From Acanthaster planci (taxonomy: Eukaryota; Echinodermata; Asteroidea; Valvatida; Acanthasteridae): 64,000 bases of DNA. Position 1 is the stretch's first letter, and the number at the start of each line of letters is the position of its first letter. This document shows, piece by piece, positions 23,801 through 38,800 of the stretch. The translations under genes were made by a program, and so were the position numbers. The stretch covers positions 704,387 to 768,386 of the forward strand of contig NW_019091492.1 of the NCBI RefSeq assembly GCF_001949145.1. The letters run 5' to 3'. Below the pieces are notes generated by a model. The model did no database searches and was not told where the DNA came from. It was given only the letters and a program-made list of their open reading frames with translations.

Positions 23801-26800
23801 ACGGCTCCTTTGCAGTTTTCCAACAAGTAGTCAACAGTCATTAAATTAGCTCCCAAAAAACCTTGGATAAAAAAATCATCTACTCTTGGTCGGAACTGAG
23901 GAGTGAATCTTGAAGTTCTCTCACAGCCTAACAAGCTATCTCATCCTTTCAAGTTCTGCTAAGCACAAAATTTCACATTCATATTTTCCTCTTCACTACG
24001 ACATTGGGCTTAGACTGCACTGTACAGCCATTATGAGCAACGACTGTAGTTTGACCACTGATTATGTGCCTCTTAGCAATGCACACACATACAATATCAT
24101 CCGATTCTAACGACTTAGGTAGAACCATTTCTTATGAATCCCATTGGAACTCACATCTTGTCATTGGTTGCTACACTCAAAGCCTTTGCCCAATGGTTCA
24201 CTTTATACCCAGTTACAAAAAAGGCAATTGATAACCAGCGATGCAACCATGCCCAAGGGCTTGGTTCCCTAAATGGTCACCTGGATGCTCCAACCATCCG
24301 TCGTTCAAGTGACATTGGTCAAACCATGGTTAACCACAGATCTTTCTTTCTATGTCACAAGTGCAGTTGGTGGTTGGCAAAACTATGGCAAGCTATGAGA
24401 GCCAAATCAAGAGAATAATTCACAAAGTGTTTAAAAATCTCCTGGAAATATTAGGCCCTGAAAAAGCAAATACTTGTACTGAATACTAAAGGCAATGCCT
24501 CCCATATTAAGACTGTCTAGCAAAATGCCATTTCAAGGTAAACGTTGTTGTGAACCAAAGGTGAATGTTCTGCAAACTTTGGCCAACCATACAAAATGGT
24601 GGTCAATGTTTGTAACAAAAGAAAGGTCTTCAGTCAAGGCTAGAAATTGTTTGCAGCTGACCTTGCGTTTGCCTTTGCCGTCCAGCCGTCTCATCCTCTC
24701 GTCCATGTCATCATCTCGGGGTCGCAGAATGCTGTCCTCACCGCAGATGTAGCGGACCGCCTTCATTAGCCGGTAACAGTTGCGTTTCTGTCGCTCAAAG
24801 CAGTTAGGGTGGCAGCACCGTTGGTGGTTACAGATGAAGTTGGTCTTGCTGGCAATCTCCACAATGATCTGAATCAAATGAAAGGGAAAAGAGTCATATA
24901 TAAGTCTATCAGACTGAAACACATTTCTCAATTGGGAGATATCCTTTTCTGAATTGGGAGATGTTTGGGGATCGTCTTTTTTGTCTTTCCCAAGTGAAAT
25001 AAACCATATTCTGTGGGGGTAGGCCATTCTGCTTTTTAAATGTCCTTTAAACTAATCACAATGCGGGTGTTTCACAATAGTGCGCCTCCAAGAGTTTGTA
25101 ATGCATTGACCAATCACAGTGCACGAAATCTGTAGATCCAGTGCGTGTTTGGACAAGATCGACAGATTCCACGCCTTGTGATTGGTCAACGCGTTGCAAA
25201 CTCTTGAAGGCGCACTATTGTGAATTGCCCGTATCAACCAGCAAAGAAATTCTGGTTTTATCCTTTTCTGTTTGTATTCTTTTTGTAGGGAGGTAAATGG
25301 GTGGTAGAGAAAATAAAGAATTTTTTTACATAAATGAAAATGCTAAACATTTCTTTAAAAGTATTTGTAATTGTTTTTAATGGGATGTCAGTGTATGTTT
25401 TGACTATGAATTTCTAGATATATATCTAAGCTTCTAAAATGCTCTTGTAATTAACAGGTACATGCACAAATTCCTCTTCAGAAGTGGTAGAAAGAGATGC
25501 TTAATACAATCTTGAACTTATGGAGACCAAAATTCCAAATGATGCCCGTCATCATTTGATGAATCATCTACATTCCAGACAACAACTTATTGTGTATTCT
25601 TCTACACAGTACACAAAGTGTACCAAGATTTCCTTCCTAGGCCGCAGCTCTTGGGAATGGTCATACCGTGCCATCTACTGCCCTAGTTAGCATCATGTTG
25701 TGCAGGAATGTTTCTGTACTCTGTGCAGGAGGATGTATAAACATCATCTGGCCATCAACCCAGGTGCGTTGACAGGCTGCCACGCCTCAACTCACCTACC
25801 GCTGATGTTTAATGAAAATGCTGATCTCCCATTTGTTTAGTAGACCGTGTGCTAAACCTGAACTTGGCTGGCATGCACAGCGAGCTGTGGTAGCAAGTAT
25901 TGCTCTGTGGGTGTGCCCCAGAGTGTTACAAAGACATATGGAACAAATGCTGTTCCTCATGACACTTATGAGTCAATATTTGTTATGAATAGAAGTGTAT
26001 CCAAAGTTGGTTGCTCTATTTTGCCTTTCTCAAAAGTCAGAGATATCAAGCCACACAATACTAGCTGCAAAAGGGCTGAAAGAAACTTGGATCTGGAGGA
26101 TGGAGACTGAGATGTGTCCCCAGTGTTAACCTTTGGGTTCTCAAACTAACTACTGTACATTTGCTGTGTCATGTCACCGCAAATACAAATGAAGACTGTG
26201 TGATGTACTGCTCTCACCGGGATCCAAGGCATGTTCTTGCTCAGGTCAATGTCATCCAGCCCCACTGTATCTGGCGTGGAGGCCAGCTCGGGGACATGCT
26301 CGGGCTCCTGGGGGCTGACCTGCTCGCTGAAGACACTGCTGGTTTCCCCCGTCGAGTCATCGTCCACCGATATGGAGCTGATTTTGCGGCTCTTGACGCT
26401 GCCTGAGCGGCCCAGCACTATGTCAACGGAGGCAATTGGGGGAAGGAATAGTTAGCGGGACCTGGGCTGTACAAACAATCCAGCCAAGTTCAGAGAAAGA
26501 GAAAGGAGGAAGGAACAGAACAGACAGACAGAGGTGAATACAAGAAGTAAAACGATACACTGACCAAGATTTACAGACTGATCATGTCAGACATGGATGG
26601 TAACAGACTGCTCTCATATTGCCTACAGATCATTTCAGAAATATCACCCTTGAATGGTGTCGGATTGCACCCTCAAAATGTACATTTTATTATTTTCAAA
26701 GAGGGTTGTATTTTCATTTTGTATTATTTAGTAGCTGTATATGTCATTTGCTGTTTTAATGCCTGCATTTTTAATATTTAGTGAATGATTCTTTTGCTTA

Positions 26801-29800
26801 TGTACTAAAGGAGAGTCACTGATTTACAAGCCACAAGGCGAAAAAATACAACTGAGATACAGAAAAGAGCAGATACTGTAAGGATATGATCATAGTAAAT
26901 GAGCATGACCCCGCTTATTCAATCACAATATTCAGGCTGATTGGAGAGGTTAAACTTAGCTAGAGAGAAACTGGATTTTTATTGTGGCATTTATTCTTGT
27001 CATATGTGAGATGAACGCAGGCTGATTTGAAGTGAAAGACTTGACCCCTCACCACTGTGGTCAAAACTTGACATGGGATGCAGTCAACAATGAAAAAGAT
27101 TATTTTCATTAATTTTGTGTGATCTTTCAGGCCTAGTTTATCCATTAAATGCTCCAAAGATTGTGACCTAAGTGAGCGAAATAGTTTATCGATAAGCTTG
27201 CTCTTAAGGTGCAGAATTACCTGACTGGGGCATTCAATACTAAAAAGAAAAAATACTTTGTCCCAGCACCACAGAGCAGTTGGTTCACGTAACCAGGATC
27301 TCATGTGAATGTGAACATCATAGGTATCATCAATGTACAATAGTGTACTGGTTCAAGATCTAATAAGGTGATTTTTATCCATCATTTGAAATTCAACATT
27401 TAGCCTAGTACACACACACAGCTCAGTGGTTGGGAGCAAGCCATCTGACCCGAGTCAGTCCACAAGGTGGGAGGATAACAATGAACATGTAAGCATATAC
27501 ACACAGGAAAGCATGACACAAGAACAGAATAAAGAAAAAATAGGCAGAGTGACAATAGGTCCCAGCATGGACCACATTACAGACAACAGACAAAAACTGG
27601 AGACAGATTTAAAAGTGCTAATATCCAAAAATAGCAGATGAATTTTGGATGCACGTCTGTTATAAAATAAATTTGGTATTTCATTACTATTCCAGCACTT
27701 TCATGAGAAATGGTCTTCAACTCCAGCACAGTCAAGACCTTTGAATTTGTAGCCTGACAGTCAAAAAGACAGGACACGAAGACGGGCAAACTCTACAATA
27801 AAATGTCAAGAAAAGCAGAAAGTGGGAGGAAACCCAAGACAGACATGGGATATATACATGTACCTGGTTATAGTTAGAGAAAGGGTGCAGGAAAATCTCT
27901 GCAAAATGTTACAGCTGAACATTAGAGAATGATTGTTAAAAGAAAGGGAAAAAAGTGAGAAGTTGGGATTCAATTGGAGCAACTCAGCTGCTCCTTGTGC
28001 AGTAAAGGATCAACTTAAATTGTGACGAGATACAAAAGACACTGCAGTGACAACACGACTCAGGCTGAAGGTATTTGTAATCTTAATTCACAAAGAGGAA
28101 ACCACAAAGGAAAGAAAGAAAAAATGGAGGACACAGAATCCGTGCAAAATGCGAGCGCAGTGTCATCAAAGCGTAAGTGACTGGTGAAGAGAGAAGCCAA
28201 TGTTGATACACAAGCATGACAAGAAAAGGTATGATTAGTATCAAGCACAGAGGAATAGAAGTTTATCTCAAAATGTACATTCACAGGCATTCTTCTAGAT
28301 GAAAAAGTGCATACACTATACATGTATGTAGCAATTTAACCTAAGTTACTCAAAAATAATTGCATGCTTTTCCCTTCTTTTAATGCACCATTAGAAGGGG
28401 CTGTGAAATTCAAAGAGAAAAACAAATATTTTTACAAGCACTCACGGCTGTAACTGAATGAAAATAGTGGCCCCTTCCCATTGTTCATTTTGCTCCATGA
28501 TATAGTGCTGTTTTCCAAGGATGCAATTGGTGGCAATATCCCTGTGCAATGTAGGAGTTCACTGCATACACTATCGACCTACAGTTATCCCCATGTAAAA
28601 CTTTGAACATTCAGTGTACTCAATTACTGATAACCACTATATACAAAAAAATTGGAAATCGACCCCTCCCCAAAAAACCTTCTGAGGACTTTTTACACTC
28701 AAACATCTGCACCACCAGATCTTTTTTGTTTATGCTAGAGTTTTGCACATGTATTGAGTTTGAGCTAATCTTCAGATTAATACTACTGTGCCTTTACAAA
28801 TTCAAGTCCTGGTACTGAAATGTGCATCAGCAGTGACCACAGTGACAGTTTTCAGATCAAGACAAAAGCCATTGATTGCTCCTTACACAAATGTGTGCAT
28901 GTGTAGAAATTCACTTTGAAACGATTTCCAATGTTTACCCTTTACACCAAAAGTCCAGTTATAAATCCAAAGATTATAAGAACAAACAAAAATGATATCA
29001 ACATATAACAATCGATGCGACTTTCTTTCAACTAGGATTCAGGATTGAAAAAGCATGGCAGTGTTGTCAAACCGATAAGATGCTGAAAAAACAGTGAAGG
29101 ATGATTCATTTGTAATGGTTTATGATGCAAAAGTCTGTGGTCAAGGGTTTGAAACCTTAGCAATCTACTGTACTGAAACAAATTGCAATGAAAATAAACA
29201 ATCATAAGAGAAATAGAAAAGGAAAGCTCTTTAATGAGCTCAAAATTCCATATCTAATGTATAAGGTTATCATATGCCACAACACAAACCTACTATGAGT
29301 TCAATGTGCAAACTCCATCTCTAGTAATAGGAACAAGTTAGCAAGGAGAGTAATTACTAATGTAACAGATGAAAGGAGAAAGGAAGGAGGAATAAAGTGG
29401 ATATGGAGGAATCTGCATAGGACTGCCACTGTATTGTGTGAATGCAAGTAAGCGTACAGCTGCGTAGTTAGGGCTAACCTGATGCACACTCACTGATTAT
29501 CCGGCATTTTATGCGAGTGCAGAATATCAACTGGCTCATAGCTAGTGTATATTACCTCTAGCATTGACAGGTTTCTTTTACATGTACGGCGATAACATGC
29601 TGGGAATCGTTTAATCAGGTGCACAGATCATCAGTGAGGAAAGAATGAAATCATAAGAAAAATGGGGTTGAGAGTGAGGAGTGGCCAAAGTAAAGGTAGA
29701 GAAATGGGGAAGCAATGCATGAGAACGGCGTCAAAGGAGGAATTTCTTTTACCATTGGTAGATGGTGGTTGATTGGTTTCACAAACCCAGGCATGGATCC

Positions 29801-32800
29801 AGGATGGGAGGAAAAATAGGAGTTAATGGCCCATGAGGGAAATGAAGGGAAGAGGAAGGCACAGACAACAAAGTCTTGACTTTTGGTTCAATCAAAAATG
29901 ACACATGTAATGGTCAAATAATTAGTATTCGGAATCCCTCAAAGTAAGAGTCATGCCAAAGTTGCAGAGTGCCAAGCTCTATGATGTATCTATGTCAACT
30001 TTGTAGTGATGGTAGTACATAGATAAACGTGCTGTTAAAAAACTAGAGAGCTGAGTCCAGATTCAATTTTCTTACATCCAAGAATGGGATACTGTATATT
30101 CAAGACCAAAATCTCCAAGTAATGTAGAAACATGGAGGTGTTTCCACCACAATATAGGCAAGCAATGCACACATGACACTGTAAAGTCTTTCACAAATGT
30201 TATCAGCATATTTAGTACAATGCAATGCTATCAAATATAGCAGTTTGCAGTAGTTCAAACAATGCGTCCAAAAACTAACAGGGATTTTCTGAGTGTGCAA
30301 TAATACCCACATGCTCATATTTGGTCTGTATTTTCATTTCTGACCAAAGTGAGCATGGGCAATGACTGGGCACATGTACATGGAGTGTGAGTTTGTATCA
30401 TTTTGATACTTATAGTAAAAGCCATCTGCTAGAGGCGGTAACCATTATTGCACAAGAGCTCTACAGGTTAAACAGAAGGGCAAACCAAAGAAAAGTGCAC
30501 TCCTTGTAGAAGTAAGGCAACTTTTTAGAGAAGCATCCAATGTATCTTCAGTTAATGCACTGACTTTGCAACACAGCTCTCTAGTAATTTAAAGCACAGC
30601 TGTTTAGTTAAAAACCACCCAGTGTTTGTAAAACCTTTCACTCTAATTGCATAACACTAAAACCACTACAGCCAGTTCCATGGGACCACTGGTGCTCCAA
30701 TTTGTATACTGTTGGTAGTTTTTGAGAGAATTTCACACAGTGATGGGTTGGGTGTGAACATGTGACAGAGGCAGGGAGTCATCAGTGATTTTGCTACAAA
30801 GGAAAACTTGTCATGGAGCTAATTGATGAACAGATTTTTCTCTGTGGTACCATTAGAGCAGACAGAGGTTGATCAAAGAATTGGCCCAAACAGGTGCAAT
30901 CTTGCAGTCGGTTCTATAGCATCTCAAACAAAATTTCTATCATCTTATGCTGCAAAACAAGAGTGGGCATGAATAATCAACTAAACTGTGGTGCATAAAA
31001 CAGAATGCCAATAACAGTCATTTTATTCACCAACTGCTGTTGCTGACACTCTGTTGTTTTGACTGTTCTGTAAAGCAGCACAGTCAATTAAAAAAATTGC
31101 AGACATTCTGTAGACAGAGCGGAATGATCGGGGTTATTAGACAGTATCAGTGCAAAGTGTTTGCTAAAGGATTAGTTGTTCGATACTGCCAAAATTCATC
31201 CCTGCGACAATTGACTGGTGCAAGACATTCTGCCGAGTTTGTAAATCTAAATCAGGCCAGATGTTGCTTTGGATTCTGTGTAGAGCTTACAGATGGCAGA
31301 ATACTAAACAACAGACTCATTCTCTCGCACACCGTCCTTACATAGCACGGGGATGGGCTGCCTTCTTCAGGATGCGTGGAGTATTTTCCGTATTTTCCTC
31401 ACTGGATAAAATTTGTTTGAACAGTAACCCAGGTCAACATGCATAATGCATGTGAGTGACACATCAGCACTGAAAGTGCCTGCCCAATAAGGCAGCAAGC
31501 AACCTATGATGCTTCGCACACATCTGTAGCTGTGATGCACTTTCCTCACAAAATTTTGTGGAAGGAGTTACCTCAAGGTTATGAATCACGCCTTCCCCAG
31601 CATCCTGTAAGGGAGCTAGGGGAGCCCCGGAGAGCACAACATATACATGCAATGGGTTTGCATGAGAAACCAATTTTCCTTTGAATGTGTACAAATAATA
31701 GTTTGCATTTTTTTTGCCAGAGGGCATAGTTATGCACAGAATGCATTGGCAACAGGGTGCAGTTTTCAGATTTCAATTACAAAGGCTTCAATAAACAAGC
31801 ACCTTGCAATCTGCCAAATTTCTACCTCCAACTCAATACCAAAAGGAAAGTATTACTGGCAAGAATGTCTGCAGATTCAATTAGTCAGGCACTGGCATGA
31901 CACCCACACTCTGCAAAGTCTACAGAATGGCAGCAAATGCTTTCTTCAGCTAGGGGCCAAATAGAACAAGCACACGGCGCTCCACACTTACAAGAAGACA
32001 AAAACGATGAAGCTAAGCCAAACACAGGGTGCTCATCTGAAAACAAGCATAAACAATTTGTGGAAGAGAGAAGCAGACATAAATCTATAAGCAACAAAAC
32101 TAGGGGAAAGAAAGAGAAAAAAATTATATATATGCAGAGCTCATGAAATTAAACGCCTCTTTGGAAATCCACAATTTCCTAAAGGCAGCAGCAACTGGGG
32201 ACTGTGGCAGCAATAGAATTTTTGCCAAGAAGCCTAAAGCATATCGAGTGTTTAAAAACAGGACATCAACAAAAAACTAAGGAGGCCAATGGGTTATCCT
32301 TGGCAGGAATAAAATCAGTGAGCTTCTTTGGCCATGGAAGAATTGGCTGTTTGCTGCCAACTGACACTTTGTCAAATTTTAGGAGTCCTACTTTTTCAGC
32401 ACAGGACAGGGAGACAACTTGCTACACTAAGCAATGCTAGACAGTAGAGTGGATCTTTAACCCTAGAAGAGCTGTGGATTCCCTTCCCCAGCACATTTTC
32501 TTCAAAACCAACAATGCATCATTTTGGAAACACAGAAAACAAATCAATGTTTCTTATCTTTAAACCCATTATGACCACAGTTTAAGAAGATAAAACTTCA
32601 GTGTAAATATCAAATGACTAACTGGGCAAAATATGGTTGAAACCTTGAAGATGTTCCCACCATCATTATATCGCATGCGAACCAAATTTGTAAACCTTTG
32701 CCACTGGTCAGCCCCTATCCACTAAGTTTGAATGACACCTCCATTGGTTCTTTTGGGGCTTAATTTTGTTACCAAACCCTTTCAGCATCACATATCTGAA

Positions 32801-35800
32801 GTGTGAGAACAAAGCCTGTCGTGTACACCCCAGCTATAGGTAAGTTTGACTTGTTCATTGGACAGGATAGGTCTGTGTTCCATCAGCAGTCATGCTTCTG
32901 TATAATTTTCTTGCCGATTCTGTCTCCTGATTGGCTGCAGCATAATCATGTGGTTCCCTTGACACAGGAAAGTTGTACAATTATCTAAAATTGAATGAGT
33001 TACTTGTCAGGTCACACCCATCTGAAATTTCCCTTAAATTCAGTGCCTACATATAGGTAAGCACTCAAAGCATCATCAGTTTTGATACCTTCTTTGGGAT
33101 GTGCCTGCTTTTCACATACTCTTTTAATTTTGGACCAACGCTTAAAAAAAACCCAGCATAATCTTTTAACTGCTGGCATATGATCTGGACCTTCACCTCA
33201 GAGAGGGTTACTATTTTCACACTATCAAGCAGGAAGCCATGATGAAGACTTCTTTCTTTTTAAAGCTGAAAGATTAAAAGAGGTGAACAGAAAAATTGTA
33301 GTTTTCCCTCCTCGTTTTGTTGCCCAACCAAAGTGGGCAGCACTTTAAAAAAATGGATTTCTGCACAATTTTTACACTTTGTTTTGAAAATAGTGAAAAC
33401 TTGGCTTTAACTTTTTATAAACCAATACATGTTTTGTTGGTAGACAAGGGAAAGACCATAGCTAGCTGTGCACTTGGAGAACGGCTTTGGTGAGAATGCT
33501 GTCTGACAGTATGTGATACTATCAACATCCTTATCTTTGGCTAGATGGAGGTTTGGGATAACATTTTCCCCCCTGCAATGGCTGATTACAACATGGAAAC
33601 ATAACACTTTCAATTGCTGTTTATTGCTGAATCATTTGCCACTCTTTTCCATTTTTTTCAGTATTTCAGGTTTTGGGGGAATACTTGTGAATGAAAAACA
33701 GTTATTTTCTTCAACAAAATGAGAACCCTTTACTAAACAATTAGAATATTTTGTATGGCATTTATCTAATATAACACCTTACATTATATTTTAACACAGT
33801 TTTGAGGACATATGCTCTACCTACAAAGCTACAAACGTCAATAGATATAATTTGTTAAATTGATAGGAAAAGAAACTAAAAAAATTGCATACACATAAGA
33901 GGTTATGATCCACTTTAACGCATATTAGGACAATTTGGTGTGTGTGCACTTGCTTTAGTTTCAATCACAGTGCATGCTGTTTGCGTGTGGTGTGCAGCCT
34001 AAGAGCTTACATTTCAGAACTACCACTCAAAGAAAAAACCTGCTGGGTGACTCTGACAATGGTACAGACCTTTCCAGCGAACCATCGACTACTTTCTCTC
34101 TCTACAATAGAACAAATAAGCCAGTGTGGTGTTCCGAATGAATATGCGCACATCTAGATTTGATGATACTTCCGGTGCTGATAAATAAATCACTGTGTCT
34201 TTATCAATTGTGATGGTACACTCACGCAACAATGAAACCAAATAAAAGATCTCACGCTTAAACCATCCGCTTTTTTCATGATAATCACAAGCACACTGCG
34301 AGGATTTTTGATGGCCTACTGCTCTTCTAACAAGAACCAACTGAAAAGGAAAACATAACTGGCCCAGAAGGGCAAAGGTGTTCTGATCCCTTGCCAACTC
34401 ATTTAGTTCTTGACCAAAAGGACAGGCCTCACAAACATGTTTCAAGAAAAGACAAATGAGCAGGGCACGTTTCCAACATGCAAACTTTCACTCAAATTTC
34501 CATTTTTTTTTTTGCTGGGAAAAAAGGATGTGGATTCTGTAATACCAAGTCCCGATATTACGTTCAGACATTTTGCTTCTGCATTTACCCAGCAGTAAAA
34601 ATCATCCGATCTTAGTGAGCATATGCACAGTCGGAATACTTAAATGGCTTAATACTACCTTTCTGCTACACAAAGCTGGAACACTACAGAGTACATATCT
34701 ACATGACAAACTGTACGCAGTACACCACGTAGTGAATATTTTAGAAACTTTGCTGAATTAGCTTGTTTTTGTTTGACGCGCGGGGTAAAATAAAAAAAAT
34801 AACAAGAAAAATAAAATTCACAAGAACAGCAGGGGCGACAAGAGCGTTAATTGGCATGTTTCTACCTGCGGGGGCGCTGTTTTCATGAGACATGCCGATG
34901 ATTGTTGGTTGACTCTCGGCACTGAATTTAACATGCGGTGTAGTGTCAGCCGGCGGCTGGGCCTGGGAGCCTGGTTGCGTTCCTGATGAAGGATCGATCG
35001 GGATGAAAAACAAAACCTCAACACATACATATATATATCCCTCAATGAAATAAAACAAACGAAAAATTGGCTTGCAGACATTATAGCCATGACAGCATCT
35101 TTTGATATAAGACAGAAGAAAGAAATTATTGATTGTAAACGGTGGGTGCATGGGGCTCAACGAATGAATTCCTGGTCTCAAAACTGACTCTTGCTGAGCT
35201 GAAACAAAATAAATATCAAAGAACACTCAACATTTTCATTGGATTCCGAAATACAACTCACTCAAAAGGCAATGAATTTCAAACAGTCCAAAACTGTTAA
35301 TTCGGACCCTCCTCCAGCAAAAACTTTACCCGGATTCAACAAAATTTAACACTGCCAACAAAAAGCCCATGGTATCCAACAACAATCCAAATCAAAATTT
35401 TCAAATCCATGCAACCTAATGAAGCCCAACCCGACAAAACCAAACCACACCAAATGCTATCAAACTAACTACCACTTCAACCAGTTGCCTAACCAAATCC
35501 TACCCAAAAAAGAAAAAAATGTACATCAAATCGGAAACAAACACGAATCCAACCAAACAAACACCAACCAAGACAAGCTTTCCCAAGACTTAACCAAACA
35601 AAACTGTTGAAGCTGTCATCATGTCAACCCACTGTCAACCTAATTTTGGAAAAACCACAAACAGCCCCTAAATCTCTACTGAACCAATACACACATTTAC
35701 AACACAGTCTATCTCAAACAAAAGAGACAAACAAGGACAAAACAGATTTCAAATATGTAAATCTTGGTGTCACATACACGTACATCATGTTTGTTGAAAA

Positions 35801-38800
35801 ATTTACCTTCAGCTTTAAAAATGCTGGTCAGAAATGTTTTTCTATTATTCAGCCAGGTGTGTTTTAAGATGTTGACATACTAACAGCATCCCCAAACAAC
35901 AGCTTAAAAAGCCTGAACTACTAATTATTCTATCCCTGAGCCTACATTTTAAGGTAAAACACCCGCTATTTCTTGTAAGTGTTTCAAGAATACCAAAACG
36001 TGCCTTGAGCTCCGACAAGACAAAATAATCATGAGTGATATAAACCAAGATAGGCAAAACTAAAATATGAGATAACTTGATGGAGTGCTTGATTTTTTTT
36101 CAGCCAAATACATAAAAGCACATATTGTTAATGACTGCAAACACACAAAGACTGATGAATATTTATTTCTGATTAATCGGTGAAATAAACAGCCCATAAC
36201 TTTGATAAACAGAATATTGAATGAGCTTGGCCACTATTTGAAAATAATAAGAGAAAGAAACATGCATGTTAAATCCATCCAACTGGTACAAACTTAACCT
36301 CATACATACTGTATTATCATTCAAGATGTGCGGCAGCTTAACGTCAAAGTCACACAATGAGCATTGCAATTTCTAGCAGTAAACCAGAAGGTACACAGTA
36401 TCAAGTGCACCAAAGACTGCTTCCTGTAACCTTGAACAGTGAACAAATCTTGAACAAATATGTATGAGGTATTTACACAAGTATAACATGGTTATGTTTG
36501 CATGGCAATACATCAGTCTCCTGTGAGCTAGAAGCTAATGAAGATTTTTGTTGAGCTTAACCTCATCCAAACCATGTTGCATTTGTTCACTTTTTTCAAA
36601 TTGGAAAACAGCCATCAAACACAGTCTCAATAGATGAAGATCAACACAAATGATAAACTGCTGTATTTCTGTGCAATAAAGATGGTTAATAGTTGTGGAT
36701 GAAAACTGAAATTTGTATGGGTTTACAAATACAGTTCAGATAATCAAGTCAGCATTTTTGTCCGAGCTTTATGGCAAACCATCATGTCCGTTTGTCAACT
36801 GTACCACTTCATTCTCACACCCTTGCGTCTGCTGTCATACTTTGCCACTGTCAAAACACACAGGGGGGAAAAACTGAACACTGGCACAAAATGAATATTG
36901 AGTGATATGTACCTTCCACCAAATAAGAAAGATGACAATCCATGCATCAGATGCAGTAAATGGTTTAAGTAAGAAAAGAAAACTGTCACCATGCCGTCAT
37001 GATACCTTACCGAAGAGGGAGTCTGGTCGGCTGCGGTGGCGATTACGGAAGCTATGGTTGTGCTGCTCCCTTGGTGCTGGGGAGGAGGGGGCAGGGTGGC
37101 GACGGAGAAGTCCCCCACGGCTCTGCTTGCGCCCTGGGGTCACTGTGTGAATGACAATGGCAGGATCACAGTTTACAAACAACATGGGGGATAATGGGCC
37201 AAGTTCGAGCAATGACCGATTGTTGACAACTGGGCAATTTTCCCTGGTAACCTGTGTGAAAAATACATCCTGGGTACTGGGCAAAATTGACCCATAGTTG
37301 ACAAGTGGTTGTCACTTGAACTTGCCCCCAGGTTTAAGAATAGGATTATCCTCAGAATGCATGCAATAAATCTATGAGGCACGGAGTCAGCAAAACAGAT
37401 TTTTTTGTTTCAAGACAAATGGTGAAAAAGCAGACATCAGACATCGTAAAACAAATTCGACCTGGAAATGACTGAATTCACCATCTACGGTATGGTATGA
37501 CAGCAGCATCCGTCCATTTTGTCACACTGATTTTGGGTGTAGAGGAGTGCTACCAAGATTGTTAGATGATACAAACTTCCTTGCAGCATCAGAACTTGCT
37601 ATCATCTATAGAACCTACGGGTGCAAGATGTTACCCCTCGAATTTCCCGAGCAAACTGTCAGATGCACCCAGATCAAGTTGCCTATACATACAGGGATAT
37701 GCAATTCTTCAACCCCCCCAAAAAAAGAAAAGAAAAGAGGCAGAATGCCACAATAACTGTAATTTCAAATTCAGGTGTCCATAAAGTCCACCTTCCTCTC
37801 TTTGGCCACCAGGGTATATGTACTTCATCATTAAGCCCACAGTTGCTGGGCAAATGCATGAAATGTGGTTTCAGAATGTATATCGGCCTGCTTGGAGGTG
37901 AGGAGCCATGGTGTATTCAGTTGAGATTTCTGAGGAGTTACCCAGGATTGCACACATTTTTCAAGGAGGCACTGGAGAGCATTTTAATGGTGAGTTTAGT
38001 TGGGGCACCTGGGGGGCAAAATCTTCCACGAGGAGCTATCCTATACATTCCTTGGGGCAAAAGCCACTGGTAATGAGCCAGTGTCCTGAGCAATGATAGA
38101 CCTCTCTTATATCTTTCATGATATCACCTCATCCACTGTGTTTCTGCACACAGCATCAACCTTGGTTGGCTACTCTTGAACCTTCTGAACAAAATTACTT
38201 GCAGATAGCCAGGTGTCCTTTTAAAAGGCCAAGTCAACATATGCTGCCCTACATTTTGAAACATGGTTGACAGATGGGATAGAGTGCCACGTACACTGAT
38301 TTACTCTCTTAATAAAACATGGCAGAATCTGTGGTTGAGGTGTTCAGTGACAAATAGTGAGTGCTTTATTTTGTGATGGAGTACAACTAACCACCAAGTG
38401 CTGTGCTGATAACCTCAGGTGAACAGTTTTACTACTACTACTTGAGGCAGTCAATATTTGTATATTATTCATATGAGTGGCCAAAAATTACCGATATCTT
38501 ACTTTTGGTTAGAGGTGGATTTTTGCTGTAAAATGTACATCTGACCAATTAATTCTAAAGAGCAGGGCTTCATTTTAATAAATACGAGGAGAGCTAATAA
38601 TCGCTCTCCTTAATTCACTTTGTTGATTTAAGGAGAGTGATTAAAAATTGCTCTCCTTAAATCAACAAAGTGAATTAAGAGGAGCGATTTGCTCTCGCTA
38701 ACAAAAAACCAAGTTAATGTAAACATATTTAATAAAATTAGCACAATTTAACTTTTTTTACTGAGTTCAATGAGTTAATGCACCTGTCAATTGTAATCCC

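Larger units (their letters stand above)
22774..24661 (-). other. Intron 15-16
   Basis: About 1.9 kb. Contains one copy each of two diverged dispersed repeats (22.85-23.12 kb and 24.05-24.35 kb) whose partners lie in intron 19-20. Confidence 0.65.

Noticed and set aside
34741-35226. 161-codon minus-strand frame as a separate gene
   Set aside because: Only the central 117 bases behave like coding sequence and fit UNC80 splice phases; the flanks are AT-rich intron.
35419-35610. Asn/Pro/Thr-rich small protein
   Set aside because: The composition follows from the G-poor tract; there is no homology or coding pattern.
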